Counted from the stretch's first letter, positions 9,270 through 18,484 are shown. The stretch is 64,000 bases of DNA from Nocardia grenadensis NBRC 108939 (GCF_001613445.1 NZ_BDCJ01000025.1:62001-126000), one strand, 5' to 3'. Made by a program: numbers and translations. The notes: generated by a model not told the origin, from the letters alone.

Positions 9270-9288
9270 CCCGGCCGTAGCGGCCGGG
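9270..9288 (+). terminator. hairpin after CAP gene
   Basis: CCCGGCCG and CGGCCGGG are perfect 8-bp arms around TAG, 24 bp past the stop codon. Confidence 0.6.
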
Positions 9289-9493
9289 CAGGTGAACTGC
9301 AGCGTCGTTCTCCAGGTGAATTCGAACGTCAGGAGGACGTTGCAAGAGCCGGGAATCCAGACGGAAAGTAGAGTCACTCCGGGCGGCCAGAGCATCGACG
9401 GTGAGTGGTACCCGGTGCGGAATCCGCGGGCGTAGGTCTGCTGTGAGCGAAACGGGAGGGCTCGACCGACAGCGCGCTGGCAGGATGGGGGTC

Positions 9494-9856
9494 ATGGAGA
9501 ACGACTTGCGAGAAGCCGAGCGGCGACTTCAGGCCGCGCAGCTGGCTGGGGATGTCCAGATGCTGGATGAGTTACTCGATGATCGGTTGATCTTCACGCT
9601 CGGCGCCGACACGGTCACCAAGGCCGATGATCTCGAGCTGCACCGCACCAGGGCTCAGATCGTGAGCAAGCTCGAGGAAGAACAGCTGACGGTGCTGGTG
9701 GAAGGGACAACCGGGGTCACGTGGTTCCTCGGCCTCGTCGAAGGAAGCATTCACGGGTCACCATTCGCGGCCAGGATGCGTTACACCCGCACCTGGGCGC
9801 ACGACGACTCCCGTGGCTGGCGGGTCGTCGCCGCTCACGCCTCGGCGGCCGAGTAA
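9494..9856 (+). CDS. NTF2-like (DUF4440) protein
   Basis: 120 residues from ATG 9494 (MENDLREAERRLQAAQL); in-frame ATG 9485 is an alternative. One NTF2-like cone domain: a first helix pair ending DVQMLDELLDDRLIFT, then strands with GVTWFLGLVEGSI and a terminal RYTRTWAHDD...WRVVAAHAS, typical of DUF4440/SnoaL-like proteins. Such domains can be enzymes or binding proteins; nothing here decides. No operon partner. Confidence 0.72.
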   Translation: MENDLREAERRLQAAQLAGDVQMLDELLDDRLIFTLGADTVTKADDLELHRTRAQIVSKLEEEQLTVLVEGTTGVTWFLGLVEGSIHGSPFAARMRYTRTWAHDDSRGWRVVAAHASAAE

Positions 9857-10191
9857 TCCAACCTCGCTGTGGTGTACCCCGCTTGATTCGACATTCTGGG
9901 ATCAGCTGGAACGCGTCCGGATTCAACGCCCGCGGCGGGTACTTCTCGCGCCGTCGCCGGCCGGCCACGCCGAACTCGCAACGTGGTCTTCACCCTTTGA
10001 TATCCGACGATGCGCTTGTACTGCAGTTTCCGCCTGCCCGGGAGTCTCACCGGATCGCGGCATACAGCTGCATCTCGGTCTGACACGGCGGCAACGCCGA
10101 TTCCTGGATTCGGGTTCTGGCGGGTGGATGCGGCAGGTGTTATCCGGAGCAACTGCTGCATCCATCATGGTTTTCTTCACGTGTCCGGCGA
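9857..10191. other. intergenic, no feature seen
   Basis: 335 bp between the NTF2-like gene and the 3' end of the SDR gene. Codon pattern in all six frames looks non-coding. No RNA gene, hairpin or repeat was recognised. Confidence 0.5.
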
Positions 10192-10980
10192 TCAGGCTGC
10201 GGTGCCCGAGTCGTATTTCAGTGCGGGGCCGAGCAGCAGGCCGCCGTCGAGCACGAATTCCGAGCCGGTCGCGAAGCTCGCCTCCGGTGAGGTGATGAAC
10301 AGCAACAATCGCGAGATCTCCTCAGGATCGGCAAGTCTGGGGACTGCGAACGGGTCGGGTGTGTAGAAGTCGGAGATCGGACGCTCGCCGGGGGCCGCTG
10401 GTTCGTTGATCAGCGGCGTGGAGACGACACCGGGCGCGATGGAATTGACTCGGATGTTGTCGCGTCCGAGTTCGAGTGCTGCGGTCCGGGTGAGTCCGCG
10501 CAGGGCCCATTTGCTGGCGGTGTAGGGGGCGTAGAACGCGGTGCCGACGTGGGCCATCGTGGAAGCGATGTTCACGATGGACCCACCGCCGGCAGCGCGC
10601 ATGGACGGTGTCACGGCGCGGATGCCGAGAAACGCTCCGGTGAGGTTGACGTCCAGCACTGTCCGCCAGTCGCCGAGGTCGGTGTGCTCGATTTCGGCGG
10701 CCCGGTTCTGGATTCCGGCGTTGTTCACGAGGATGGTGATCGGTCCGAAATGCCGTTGTACCTGCTCGACCGCTGCGGTCCAGTCCTCTTCGCGGCTGAC
10801 ATCCAGGTGCACGAAGTGCGCCCGGTGGCCGAGTTCCGCGGCCGACGCCCGTCCGGCTTCGTCTTCGCGGCCGGTGAGCACGACCTGGGCGCCCTCGGAG
10901 TGAAAGGCGTGCGCATGGCGGGCACCTTGACCGCTGGTGGCCCCGGTGATGAGGACGGTGTGATTGTCGAAGCGCCCCAT
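10192..10980 (-). CDS. SDR family oxidoreductase
   Basis: 262 residues. Classical short-chain dehydrogenase: nucleotide-binding TGATSGQG (residues 12-19), NNAG at 86-89, catalytic Ser140, Tyr153 and Lys157 (YTASK). Asp60 in HLDVS contacts adenine. The C terminus after VNSIAPG shapes the substrate site; the substrate is unknown. GGAGAG just upstream fixes the ATG at 10980 rather than 11016. Divergent from a TetR gene whose two operators lie in the gap, so it is almost certainly that repressor's target. Confidence 0.88.
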   Translation of the reverse strand: MGRFDNHTVLITGATSGQGARHAHAFHSEGAQVVLTGREDEAGRASAAELGHRAHFVHLDVSREEDWTAAVEQVQRHFGPITILVNNAGIQNRAAEIEHTDLGDWRTVLDVNLTGAFLGIRAVTPSMRAAGGGSIVNIASTMAHVGTAFYAPYTASKWALRGLTRTAALELGRDNIRVNSIAPGVVSTPLINEPAAPGERPISDFYTPDPFAVPRLADPEEISRLLLFITSPEASFATGSEFVLDGGLLLGPALKYDSGTAA

Positions 10981-11000
10981 GAGGCTCTCCTTCCCGGAAA

Positions 11001-11067
11001 ATGGTGAGTCGATCAACTCACCATTGCCAAGGTACGGATTCTTCAGTGGTGAGTCAAGTGACTCGCC
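11001..11067. promoter_or_regulatory. paired TetR operators between SDR and tetR
   Basis: Site 1 (11001-11024) is a perfect inverted repeat ATGGTGAGT-N6-ACTCACCAT. Site 2 (11048-11067) is GGTGAGT-N6-ACTCGCC, one mismatch. Same half-site and same 6-bp spacer, centres 45 bp apart. One site near each gene would let the TetR protein repress both itself and the SDR gene. Confidence 0.72.
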
Positions 11068-11090
11068 TCAGAGTGTGGCATGCTGGTTCC

Positions 11091-11786
11091 ATGACCACTG
11101 GGGCTCGGACGTATCACCAGCGCGTCGCCGCTGAGAAGCGTTCCGCCATCATCGAGGCAGCGGCCCGGCTGTTTCTGGACTCCGGTTACGACGGCACCTC
11201 ACTGTCACGGGTCGCCGAAGAGGCCGGGGTGTCCAAAGCCACCTTGTTCAAGCAGTTTCCGACCAAGGCGGCACTGTTCGAGGCGATAGTCACCGAATCG
11301 TGGAGCCCTGATTCGGGCGAGGAGACAGCCCCGCAGGCCGGTGATCTGCGCGCCGGTCTCACCGCTGTCGGGGGTCGCTATGCCACTCTTTTGAGCAGGC
11401 CCGGCATGGCGTCGCTGTTCCGCATCGTCATTGCCGAGCTGCCGCGGTTTCCCGAGCTCGGCCAGACTCTGTTCCAGAAGGGCAAGATGCCCTACTTCAC
11501 CTCGGTGCGCCGCTATCTGGAAGCCGAGCAGGACGCCGGCACAGCACTACCCCACGACAGCGTGACCGGCGCCACCCAGTTCCTGGGAATGATCTCCGAT
11601 TACGTTTTCTGGCCGCGGATGCTGCTGGTGGATTGGAATCCCGGGCCTGCCGATATCGACAGGGCGGTGAGCCAGGCGGTGCAGACCATGGTGGCGCGTT
11701 ACGGCACCCCCGGCGACAGTACGCGCCGAGGCCGATCGGAGAAGCCGACGCCGGCCGGTGGGCAGGTGCGATCACCATCGCGGTGA
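11091..11786 (+). CDS. TetR family regulator of the divergent SDR gene
   Basis: 231 residues from ATG 11091. N-terminal helix-turn-helix: AAEKRSAIIEAAARLFLDSGYDGTSL, then VAEEAGVSKATLFKQFPTK as recognition helix region (about residues 13-59). The C-terminal ligand domain resembles the AefR-like group (TetR_C with YATLLSRPGMASLFRIV). The effector is probably the substrate or product of the neighbouring dehydrogenase. The GTGA overlap at its stop could couple a small ORF downstream. Confidence 0.87.
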   Translation: MTTGARTYHQRVAAEKRSAIIEAAARLFLDSGYDGTSLSRVAEEAGVSKATLFKQFPTKAALFEAIVTESWSPDSGEETAPQAGDLRAGLTAVGGRYATLLSRPGMASLFRIVIAELPRFPELGQTLFQKGKMPYFTSVRRYLEAEQDAGTALPHDSVTGATQFLGMISDYVFWPRMLLVDWNPGPADIDRAVSQAVQTMVARYGTPGDSTRRGRSEKPTPAGGQVRSPSR

Positions 11787-11944
11787 GCGAAGTGGCAGTC
11801 GAGGCCCGGTCCGGCTCTCGACTGCTCGCAATCGGCTACGACCACTTGTTCGAGCGAGACCGACCGGACACAGTGCAGCCGCCGGCACCTGGCAAGCCGT
11901 GCATGTTCATCGCAAGAGCCCGCGGGTCCAGCTATGCCCAGTAG
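11783..11944 (+). CDS. possible small ORF coupled to tetR
   Basis: 53 codons starting at a GTG that overlaps the tetR stop (GTGA). Sequence opens VSEVAVEARSGSRLLAIGYD and ends at TAG 11942-11944. No domain is recognised. It may be a truncated remnant; the overlap is the only argument for translation. Confidence 0.22.
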   Translation: MSEVAVEARSGSRLLAIGYDHLFERDRPDTVQPPAPGKPCMFIARARGSSYAQ

Positions 11945-12183
11945 CTACTCGGTCGAGTATTCCTGCGTCATACCCGACGGCATTGCGCATATTGTTGCCC
12001 ACATAGTCGACACACCCATTCATCCCTGACTGTCTGCTGCGCACGCTCTTCTTCGTCGCGCCGGATCAGCGCGTTCGGGGCCTCGACCCCGCGACGCCGA
12101 AACCACAGCACCCCGCGGGGCGGCTGTGATCATGGCAAGATGACCCCCTGAGTCGCCGCGCCGCCCAGCAGGAGGACATCGAG

Positions 12184-13275
12184 ATGACCCCCCGCCCGCT
12201 GTCCCTTCTAGTGCGTACCGGAGTCGCCGGTGCTGTCGCGGCCCTGGTGCTGGCCGGTCCGGCGGTAGCGGATCCGAACAATGTGAACCCGATTCCCGGT
12301 ATCAACGGCGAACCCCGTGGTCTGCCGACGCTACCCGGGGACACCCAGGCCATCTACCAGGTGACGGGTATGGACAGCCCCAACCGGACGCAGCAGGTGA
12401 ATGTGCTGGGCACCGATCTGGGGGTGATGTGGGACGACGGGGCGGGCACGCTGTTGACCGCGTTCGGCGATTCCGCGGGACTCGGAGTGCCGAACCTGCT
12501 GGCCGGCAGTGTGTGGGCGTGGACCAGCAATGCCCTGTTCTTCAGCCACACCAAGGATCCGGCCCAGGGCATCGTTTTCGACGGCGCGGTCCCGAATCCG
12601 CTGCCCAGCCCGAAGATCCCGGGTGTCGAGATCAGTTTGATCCCGACCGCCGGTATCTCGGTGGGCGGTGTGCAGTACCTGAGCATGATGTCGGTGCGGG
12701 AGTGGGGCGATCACGGTCTGTGGACCACCAACTTCGCCACCCTCGCCGCGTCCGGCGACGGCGGACGGACCTGGGCCCAGCTGCCGACCACGCGCCGGGC
12801 GAATGTGGACGGACATGAGCGGTTCCAGCAGAACGCGTTCGTGAAGGACGACGGATTCGTGTACCGGTACGGCACTCCGGCGGGCCGTAACCATCCCGGG
12901 TACGTGTCCCGGGTACAGGAGGCCGATATCACGAATATCGACGCCTACGAGTACTGGGATGGGCACGGCTGGAAGCCCGGCGACGCCAAGGCGGCCGCAC
13001 CGGTCGTCGACGGGGTGGCCGAACTGTCGGTGCAGTGGAACGACCATCTGCGCAAGTTCGTGATGCTGACGACGGATCCGTACAACTCGGTGGTGCTGCG
13101 CACCGCGGACGCGCCGGAGGGTCCGTGGAGCACACCCCGGGTGCTGCTGGAAGCGGCCGCGCTGCCGACGGCCTACGCGCCGATGATCTTCCCGTACCAG
13201 ACCGGCAGCGACCTGTACTTCCTGCTCACCGTGCACCGCCAATACAACGTGCTCTTGATGCGCACGCCGCTGTAG
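12184..13275 (+). CDS. secreted DUF4185 domain protein (second copy)
   Basis: 363 residues, with AGGAGG 8 nt before the ATG. Signal peptide: short basic start, core GVAGAVAALVLAG, cleavage near AVA-DP. The mature domain matches the protein at 3393-4496 along its whole length, e.g. QVTGMDSPN, LGTDLGVMWDDG, LTAFGDSAG, ELSVQWNDHL and the terminal QYNVLLMRTPL. It has about seven fewer residues, lost mainly in the middle. The pair is a dispersed duplication about 8.8 kb apart. It shares a perfect bidirectional terminator with the VanW gene. Confidence 0.86.
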   Translation: MTPRPLSLLVRTGVAGAVAALVLAGPAVADPNNVNPIPGINGEPRGLPTLPGDTQAIYQVTGMDSPNRTQQVNVLGTDLGVMWDDGAGTLLTAFGDSAGLGVPNLLAGSVWAWTSNALFFSHTKDPAQGIVFDGAVPNPLPSPKIPGVEISLIPTAGISVGGVQYLSMMSVREWGDHGLWTTNFATLAASGDGGRTWAQLPTTRRANVDGHERFQQNAFVKDDGFVYRYGTPAGRNHPGYVSRVQEADITNIDAYEYWDGHGWKPGDAKAAAPVVDGVAELSVQWNDHLRKFVMLTTDPYNSVVLRTADAPEGPWSTPRVLLEAAALPTAYAPMIFPYQTGSDLYFLLTVHRQYNVLLMRTPL

Positions 13276-13283
13276 CTCCTTCG

Positions 13284-13330
13284 GATACGACAGTGCCCGC
13301 CCCGGCTTCCGGGGCGGGCACTGTCGTATC
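13284..13330. terminator. bidirectional terminator, 22-bp perfect stem
   Basis: Arms 13284-13305 and 13309-13330 are exact reverse complements around a CTT loop. The hairpin fills the space between the stop of the DUF4185 gene (13275) and that of the VanW gene (13331), so it serves both convergent genes. Confidence 0.85.
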
Positions 13331-16036
13331 TCAGCGAGATCCGGGGCGGCTGCTCGGCCGGCTGCTCGGAGCGGTGCTGCCGGGCTGGCTGCCGCCGCTC
13401 GGCTCGTCGGTGGATTCTTCCGCCTTCTCCTTGTCCGGCGACTCGCATTTGACCTCCGGCACCGGGTCGTATTTCACGGTCCGGGTGTGGCGGGAGATCT
13501 CGGCGCCGGTGTTGATATCGGTGATCACCCGGGTGTCGGAGGTGGTGAACCCGGGAGCGCCCGTGGAGGCGATGCAGTCGTCGCCCTCGGGCAGGGTGAT
13601 GGTTTCCGGTTCGGTCGGCTTGGTCCGGTCGCCGGTGAACGATTCCACGTTCACCGTTTTGGTTCCCCAGATGCGAACGGTCACCTGGGAGCTGTCGGCG
13701 ACGGCCTGGATGTAGATGCCGTGCGGAGTGTTGTTCCGGAACTGCAGGTCGATGGCGCCGTCGAACACGGTCGCTTCCCGGGCTGCCGGATAGCGCGAGA
13801 TGTAGTAGCTGTGTTCGGTGTGGCCGGCGTCCTCCAGGCCCGCGAAGTAGGCCGCGTTGTAGAGCGTGGTGGCGAACTGGCTGATCCCACCGCCCACGGC
13901 CTTGCTGGGCCGGCCGTGGTCGATGATGCCCGATTCCACATAGCCTTCGGCGGCGGTGCGCGGTCCGGTGTGGGTGTTGAGCGAGAAGGTGTCGCCCGGT
14001 TTGACGACTGCGCCGTCGACCTCCTGGGCGACCGTGCGGATATTCACGCCGGACGGGCCGGTGAAACCGCTGGTGGTGAACTCGCCCATTGTCTCGTTGA
14101 TACCGAGTGCCTCGGCGGCCTGCGTGGTGAGTTTGGGTTCGATTCGCTCGTAGATCGCCGGTGTGGTGCGCGGGGCGCCGGTCGCGGCGAGCATCGCCGG
14201 CAGCTGATCCAGGGTTTTGGCCCAGTTGACCTTGTCGCCGACCACGGCGGGCTCCACGGTGGGCGCACCGGAGAAGGTGAAGGTCGCGTCCTCGGGTTCT
14301 ACCTCGGTATCGGCCAGCTGGGGGGCGAGCAGATCGGTGGCCACCTTGTGGTCGAACTCGACCCGCAGCCCGCCGTGCCCGTCCGGTACGAATCCGATGA
14401 TGGTGGCGATCTGCTCCGGGCTCAGAGCGGCGGTGGCCCCCTCTTTACCGGTGTAGGACACCGGAGCGCTCACCGCGGGTTCGGCGATCTGGTGCATGGC
14501 CGCATCGATCGCGTCCTGGCGGACGGCGGGCGGTGCCACGGCGACCGGCAGATCCAGGGTGCTCGCGGTCGCCCACTGCTCGGTGATGACCGTACGCGCG
14601 GCGGCGACGTCCAGGACCCGGCCGGAGACGGGGTTCACCTCGATCGGCCGCGTGCCCTCGAAATGGATACCGCCTTCGACGGGCGGCTGGTCGTGCACCT
14701 TCAGTTCGTCGAAGGTCCGGCTCATTGCCGTCTCGTCGACCGAGCTGGCCACCGTGACCTCGCGGGTGGCCACGAAGGACAGCAGCCGCGACGCCGGATT
14801 GAGCGGCTGACCGCCCACTCGCTCCCAGGTCGCCTCCCAGTCCACGCCGAGACCGGCCGCGGCCGGAACCAGCTCGGTCTGCACATCGCCGATCTTCACC
14901 GGGACGACTTCGCCCGAACGTGGATCGAGTGTTGCCTGCAGCTTCGCGCGGGCATCGTCCTTGTCCATCCCACCGATGGCGATGTCGGCGACCTCGACAC
15001 CGCGCGGAATCTTGCCCGAGGTCAGCACCAGGTCGGCGATATAGCCAACGAGCGCGACACCGAACACGATCGCGGCGACCAGCAGGACGCGCCGAGCGTT
15101 CGCGGAGTCGCGGAGCCAGGTACGAGCGGCGGAGAAACGGCCGTTGTCGTCGCCGGACCCACCGGTACCGCGGCCCCCACCCGGGCCGCGCGGCGGTGTG
15201 GGCGGCCCGGATTTGTCACCGTGGGCGAGGATATCGGCGCTGGTCGGATTGTTCGGATGGCCCGGCCAGGAGGACGGGCCCCCGGAGAGCCGCTTGTTCA
15301 GCGCGCCCGAATCGAAAACCTCGGTCGGCGCATCGTCCGGGTCCGCGTCGGCGAACGCGGCGGGCGGGGGCGCGGCGGTGGGCAGCGAGAACTGCTGAGT
15401 GGTGTACTCGGGCCCGGTGGGGTCGGCCGGGGCGGGGCCGGAGGGAGCGGACGGTCCGTTGTCGGGGCGCCGAGCGGGGCCGGGAACGCCGCCGGGACCC
15501 GAGGGGGCACCCGGGGCGGGGGACGGGCCGGGACCGGAGGCCGCCGGACCGCCGGAGCCGCGTGGGGTCCTGGCGTCGGAGGGCACTACTGGCCCGGAAC
15601 CGTTGGCAGGCCGGGCGTCGGGCGGGCCGGCCGGTCCAGGACCGTTGGCAGGCCGGGCACCGGAAGGACCGGGACCGGAAGGGCCCGGGGCGCCCGGCCC
15701 GGGTGGCCCCGCCCGGCCGGCCGGCCGGGGGGCATCCGCGGCGTGCGGCAGGGTATGGGGAGAAGCGGCGCCGGACACCGAACCCGCCGACGAGGGGTCC
15801 TGGTCCGCCGCGGACCGCTGCGCCGCGGAGCCGGCGCTGGGATTCAGCCAGGAGCTGCCCCCGCGCCAGCCGGACGCGACATTGCCGGCCTGTTCGACCG
15901 GTTCGGTCGGTGCGGGCGACTGCTGCCCCTGCTGGGCGCGGCCGCTGTCGAGCAGCTGACGTAGGCCGCCGTCGACCGGCTGCGGGCGGCCGTGGTCGCG
16001 TCTGTCACCTCGGTCGGTGCTCGATTCGCTGCTCAC
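13331..16036 (-). CDS. VanW family membrane-anchored wall protein
   Basis: 901 residues from GTG 16036 (GGGGAGG 7 nt upstream). Residues 1-310 are cytosolic, rich in Pro, Gly and Ala. One membrane helix follows (VLLVAAIVFGVALVGYIADLVL, about 313-333), then outside the cell a peptidoglycan-binding-type region (two repeats around 340-620) and a VanW domain (about 650-800, with PGDTFSLN, GGGISQFATTLYNAAYFAGL, HSYYISRYPAAREAT). A Ser/Pro-rich tail ends it. VanW proteins sit near vancomycin-resistance genes elsewhere but their biochemistry is unsettled; no van genes are here. It is one of the longest genes in the block between fadE5 and fadA2. Confidence 0.87.
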   Translation of the reverse strand: MSSESSTDRGDRRDHGRPQPVDGGLRQLLDSGRAQQGQQSPAPTEPVEQAGNVASGWRGGSSWLNPSAGSAAQRSAADQDPSSAGSVSGAASPHTLPHAADAPRPAGRAGPPGPGAPGPSGPGPSGARPANGPGPAGPPDARPANGSGPVVPSDARTPRGSGGPAASGPGPSPAPGAPSGPGGVPGPARRPDNGPSAPSGPAPADPTGPEYTTQQFSLPTAAPPPAAFADADPDDAPTEVFDSGALNKRLSGGPSSWPGHPNNPTSADILAHGDKSGPPTPPRGPGGGRGTGGSGDDNGRFSAARTWLRDSANARRVLLVAAIVFGVALVGYIADLVLTSGKIPRGVEVADIAIGGMDKDDARAKLQATLDPRSGEVVPVKIGDVQTELVPAAAGLGVDWEATWERVGGQPLNPASRLLSFVATREVTVASSVDETAMSRTFDELKVHDQPPVEGGIHFEGTRPIEVNPVSGRVLDVAAARTVITEQWATASTLDLPVAVAPPAVRQDAIDAAMHQIAEPAVSAPVSYTGKEGATAALSPEQIATIIGFVPDGHGGLRVEFDHKVATDLLAPQLADTEVEPEDATFTFSGAPTVEPAVVGDKVNWAKTLDQLPAMLAATGAPRTTPAIYERIEPKLTTQAAEALGINETMGEFTTSGFTGPSGVNIRTVAQEVDGAVVKPGDTFSLNTHTGPRTAAEGYVESGIIDHGRPSKAVGGGISQFATTLYNAAYFAGLEDAGHTEHSYYISRYPAAREATVFDGAIDLQFRNNTPHGIYIQAVADSSQVTVRIWGTKTVNVESFTGDRTKPTEPETITLPEGDDCIASTGAPGFTTSDTRVITDINTGAEISRHTRTVKYDPVPEVKCESPDKEKAEESTDEPSGGSQPGSTAPSSRPSSRPGSR

Positions 16037-16375
16037 GAACCGTCCTCCCCAATCGATACTTCGGGGACTCGCGGGGTGCGAGCCTTCGCCAACGATAGTT
16101 GTCCGAACTGTAATCTTCAGTGCCGGATCCATCACAGCTGCGCCATCTGGATAGCCACTGACGTCACAGATGGGACATATCGCCCGAACAAAGCCCTGGA
16201 CAGCAAAGTGGCCCCGTGCAGTCGCCGGGTCGGGGGTCAGGCGATTGCACGGAGCCGACCTGTATATCGGTGCCACGCGCGGGTCGTTACACACGCACTC
16301 GGCGAAAGTTCTCGAGGGGGCGGGCACAATCGGGGGCGGCATGCGATCCGACCTCTATGAGTAAGGGGACGCGAG

Positions 16376-17407
16376 ATGCAGTTGGGCATGATCGGGCTCG
16401 GCCGGATGGGGGCGAATATCGTGCGGCGGATCATCGCGGCCGGTCATACGGCGGTCGGCTGCGAACGCCACGCCGAGGTGATCGACAACCTCGCCGCCGA
16501 ACTCGGTGACAGCTTCCGGGGCAGCACCGACCTGGCGGAGTTCGTCGCCGATCTCGACGCACCTCGCGTGGTGTGGGTGATGATCCCGGCCGGTCTCACC
16601 GGCCGCACGGTGGACCAGCTGGCGGAACTGCTGGAACCCGGCGATATCGTCATCGATGGCGGCAACAGCCGGTATCACGACGATATAGCCCGCGCCGCGC
16701 AGCTGACCCCGCTCGGTATCCACTACCTCGATATCGGGACCTCGGGCGGGGTGTTCGGCCGCGACCGCGGATTCTGCCTGATGATCGGCGGCGAGGCGGC
16801 GCCGGTGCGGTACGTGGAACCACTGCTGCGGGCCATAGCGCCCGGCGTGGCGGCCGCGCCACGGACCCCGGGACGTGCCGGAGAGCCCGGACCGGCCGAA
16901 GAGGGTTACCTGCACTGCGGTCCCGCGGGGGCGGGCCATTTCGTGAAAATGGTGCACAACGGGATCGAGTACGGCCTCATGGCGGCCTACGCCGAGGGGT
17001 TCAACATCATGCACAAGGCCGACTACGGCAACCGCGCCGGCGGCGAGTACTCCGCGGAGGAGACCCCGCTCGAACATCCGGAATACTACCGGTACGACAT
17101 CGATATCGCGGAGGTCGCCGAGGTCTGGCGGCGCGGGTCGGTGGTGGCGTCCTGGTTGCTCGACCTCACCGCGACCCAACTGCACGCCGACCCGAATCTG
17201 GATTCCTTCGGCGGCCGGGTCTCCGATTCCGGCGAGGGACGCTGGACCCTCGACGCCGCGGTGGATATCGGAGTACCGGCTCCGGTGCTCTCGGCGGCAC
17301 TGTTCCAGCGTTTCGCTTCACGCGGTGAATCGACGTACGCGGACCAGACGCTGTCCGCGATGCGCGAAGCCTTCGGCGGGCATCACGAAATACCCGGGTC
17401 GGGCTGA
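16376..17407 (+). CDS. gnd: 6-phosphogluconate dehydrogenase, NAD-type, decarboxylating
   Basis: 343 residues, the short GndA/YqeC-type rather than the 470-residue NADP enzyme. GLGRMGANIVRR is the dinucleotide fold; after the second strand CERHAE lacks the N-R-T of NADP enzymes, favouring NAD. DGGNSRYHDD binds substrate and GHFVKMVHNGIEYG carries the catalytic Lys and the His-Asn pair. Converts 6-phosphogluconate to ribulose 5-phosphate and CO2. AAGGGGA precedes the ATG. Its 3' end overlaps the convergent LysR gene by 25 bp. Confidence 0.9.
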   Translation: MQLGMIGLGRMGANIVRRIIAAGHTAVGCERHAEVIDNLAAELGDSFRGSTDLAEFVADLDAPRVVWVMIPAGLTGRTVDQLAELLEPGDIVIDGGNSRYHDDIARAAQLTPLGIHYLDIGTSGGVFGRDRGFCLMIGGEAAPVRYVEPLLRAIAPGVAAAPRTPGRAGEPGPAEEGYLHCGPAGAGHFVKMVHNGIEYGLMAAYAEGFNIMHKADYGNRAGGEYSAEETPLEHPEYYRYDIDIAEVAEVWRRGSVVASWLLDLTATQLHADPNLDSFGGRVSDSGEGRWTLDAAVDIGVPAPVLSAALFQRFASRGESTYADQTLSAMREAFGGHHEIPGSG

Positions 17408-18444
17408 CACTGCCGAAGTGGTCGGGAATGGTCGTCGGCGGTGACGTCATTGTCGGGGCCGACCGCCCGGTCCGGATGGTGAGCATTGCCCGGAAGCGGC
17501 GGTCGGGCAGGGATCGGGGCGTCCGAATGCATTTCGAGAAGTCGCGTTCGGACCGGATCTATGGTGTGCGGTGTCCAGAGCGCCTGGGTGGGTGCCAAGA
17601 TCGGTGGGCTCATCGGGATGACGCGCACCTGCCCGTTGTGAATCGGGCCAGGATCGGAGGTGACGAAGGCATAGCCGTCGGGATACACCGCCGGCGCGGT
17701 GGTCGGCGGGGTGCCCTGGATCCTGTTGACGACCACGGTGGGGTCGAACCCGGCTCGGCGACAGTGTGAGACCAGGTAGTCGGTGTAGAAGGAATGGTGT
17801 TCGGGCGCCCACACGATCAGGGGATAGGGCTCGAGATCCCGCATTTCCAGAAGCGAGGCGCTCGCCAGCGGATGGGAAGTCGCCACCGCGATATGCAACG
17901 GACGGTAGGTCACGATACTGGTGGCGAGGTCGCGAGGGGTTTCGATACCTCGACGAAGGACGATGTCGAGGCGCCCCTCGGTGAGTTCTCGGGCGATCGC
18001 GTCCGGATAGATCGCCACTGCCGTAGCCGCCAGATCCGGCTGTTCGACGATCAGTGGCCGGAGTAGTTCGAACACTTCGCCACTGCTGATCGCCGGCGTG
18101 TGGCCGATCAGGAACGGTCGGCGGCGTGGCGCGCCGGCTTCGCGGGCGCGGCGACCGATATGGGTTGCCGCGGCCAGCAGCGACGGTGCCGCGGCATACA
18201 ACTCACGGCCGGCTTCGGTGAGTCGGAGACTTCGCTGCGAGCGGTCGAACAGAGCGACACCCAGTTCTCGTTCCAGGTTGCGCAAGGCCGAGGAGAGTGC
18301 CTGCTGGGTGATGTACAGGCCGCCGGCCGCCGCAGTGATGCTGGGAGCCTCGACTGTCGCGACGAACTGACGCAGCCGCCGTAGATCCACCAGCTGACTG
18401 TCTCTGCCGTCTTCCTGCTCCGCGGACGTGTTCTCTGCCGACAT
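17383..18444 (-). CDS. LysR family regulator
   Basis: 353 residues from ATG 18444 (AAAGG upstream); the frame stays open to 18531. Winged HTH at about residues 20-80: LRRLRQFVATVEAPSITAAA, then YITQQALSSALRNLERELG, VALFDRSQRSLRLT. The rest is a periplasmic-binding-like effector domain. It diverges from the SDR at 18558, the standard layout for a LysR regulator and its target. The last 8 codons lie within the 3' end of gnd. Confidence 0.87.
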   Translation of the reverse strand: MSAENTSAEQEDGRDSQLVDLRRLRQFVATVEAPSITAAAGGLYITQQALSSALRNLERELGVALFDRSQRSLRLTEAGRELYAAAPSLLAAATHIGRRAREAGAPRRRPFLIGHTPAISSGEVFELLRPLIVEQPDLAATAVAIYPDAIARELTEGRLDIVLRRGIETPRDLATSIVTYRPLHIAVATSHPLASASLLEMRDLEPYPLIVWAPEHHSFYTDYLVSHCRRAGFDPTVVVNRIQGTPPTTAPAVYPDGYAFVTSDPGPIHNGQVRVIPMSPPILAPTQALWTPHTIDPVRTRLLEMHSDAPIPARPPLPGNAHHPDRAVGPDNDVTADDHSRPLRQCQPDPGIS

Positions 18445-18467
18445 CGGCACAACCTTTGCTTGTCGAC

Positions 18468-18484
18468 TCACACCTATTTGGTGA
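18468..18484. promoter_or_regulatory. candidate LysR binding site
   Basis: TCAC-N9-GTGA, also readable as CACC-TATTT-GGTG (18471-18483), in the 113-bp gap between lysR and the SDR gene. Fits the T-N11-A style interrupted dyad of LysR regulators only loosely. Confidence 0.4.

Noticed and set aside
13487..15964. Long + strand open frame opposite the VanW gene (825 codons)
   Set aside because: It has Gly/Arg-rich sequence with no domain, and mirrors the VanW frame as GC-rich genes often do. The minus-strand VanW protein has clear domains and a ribosome site.
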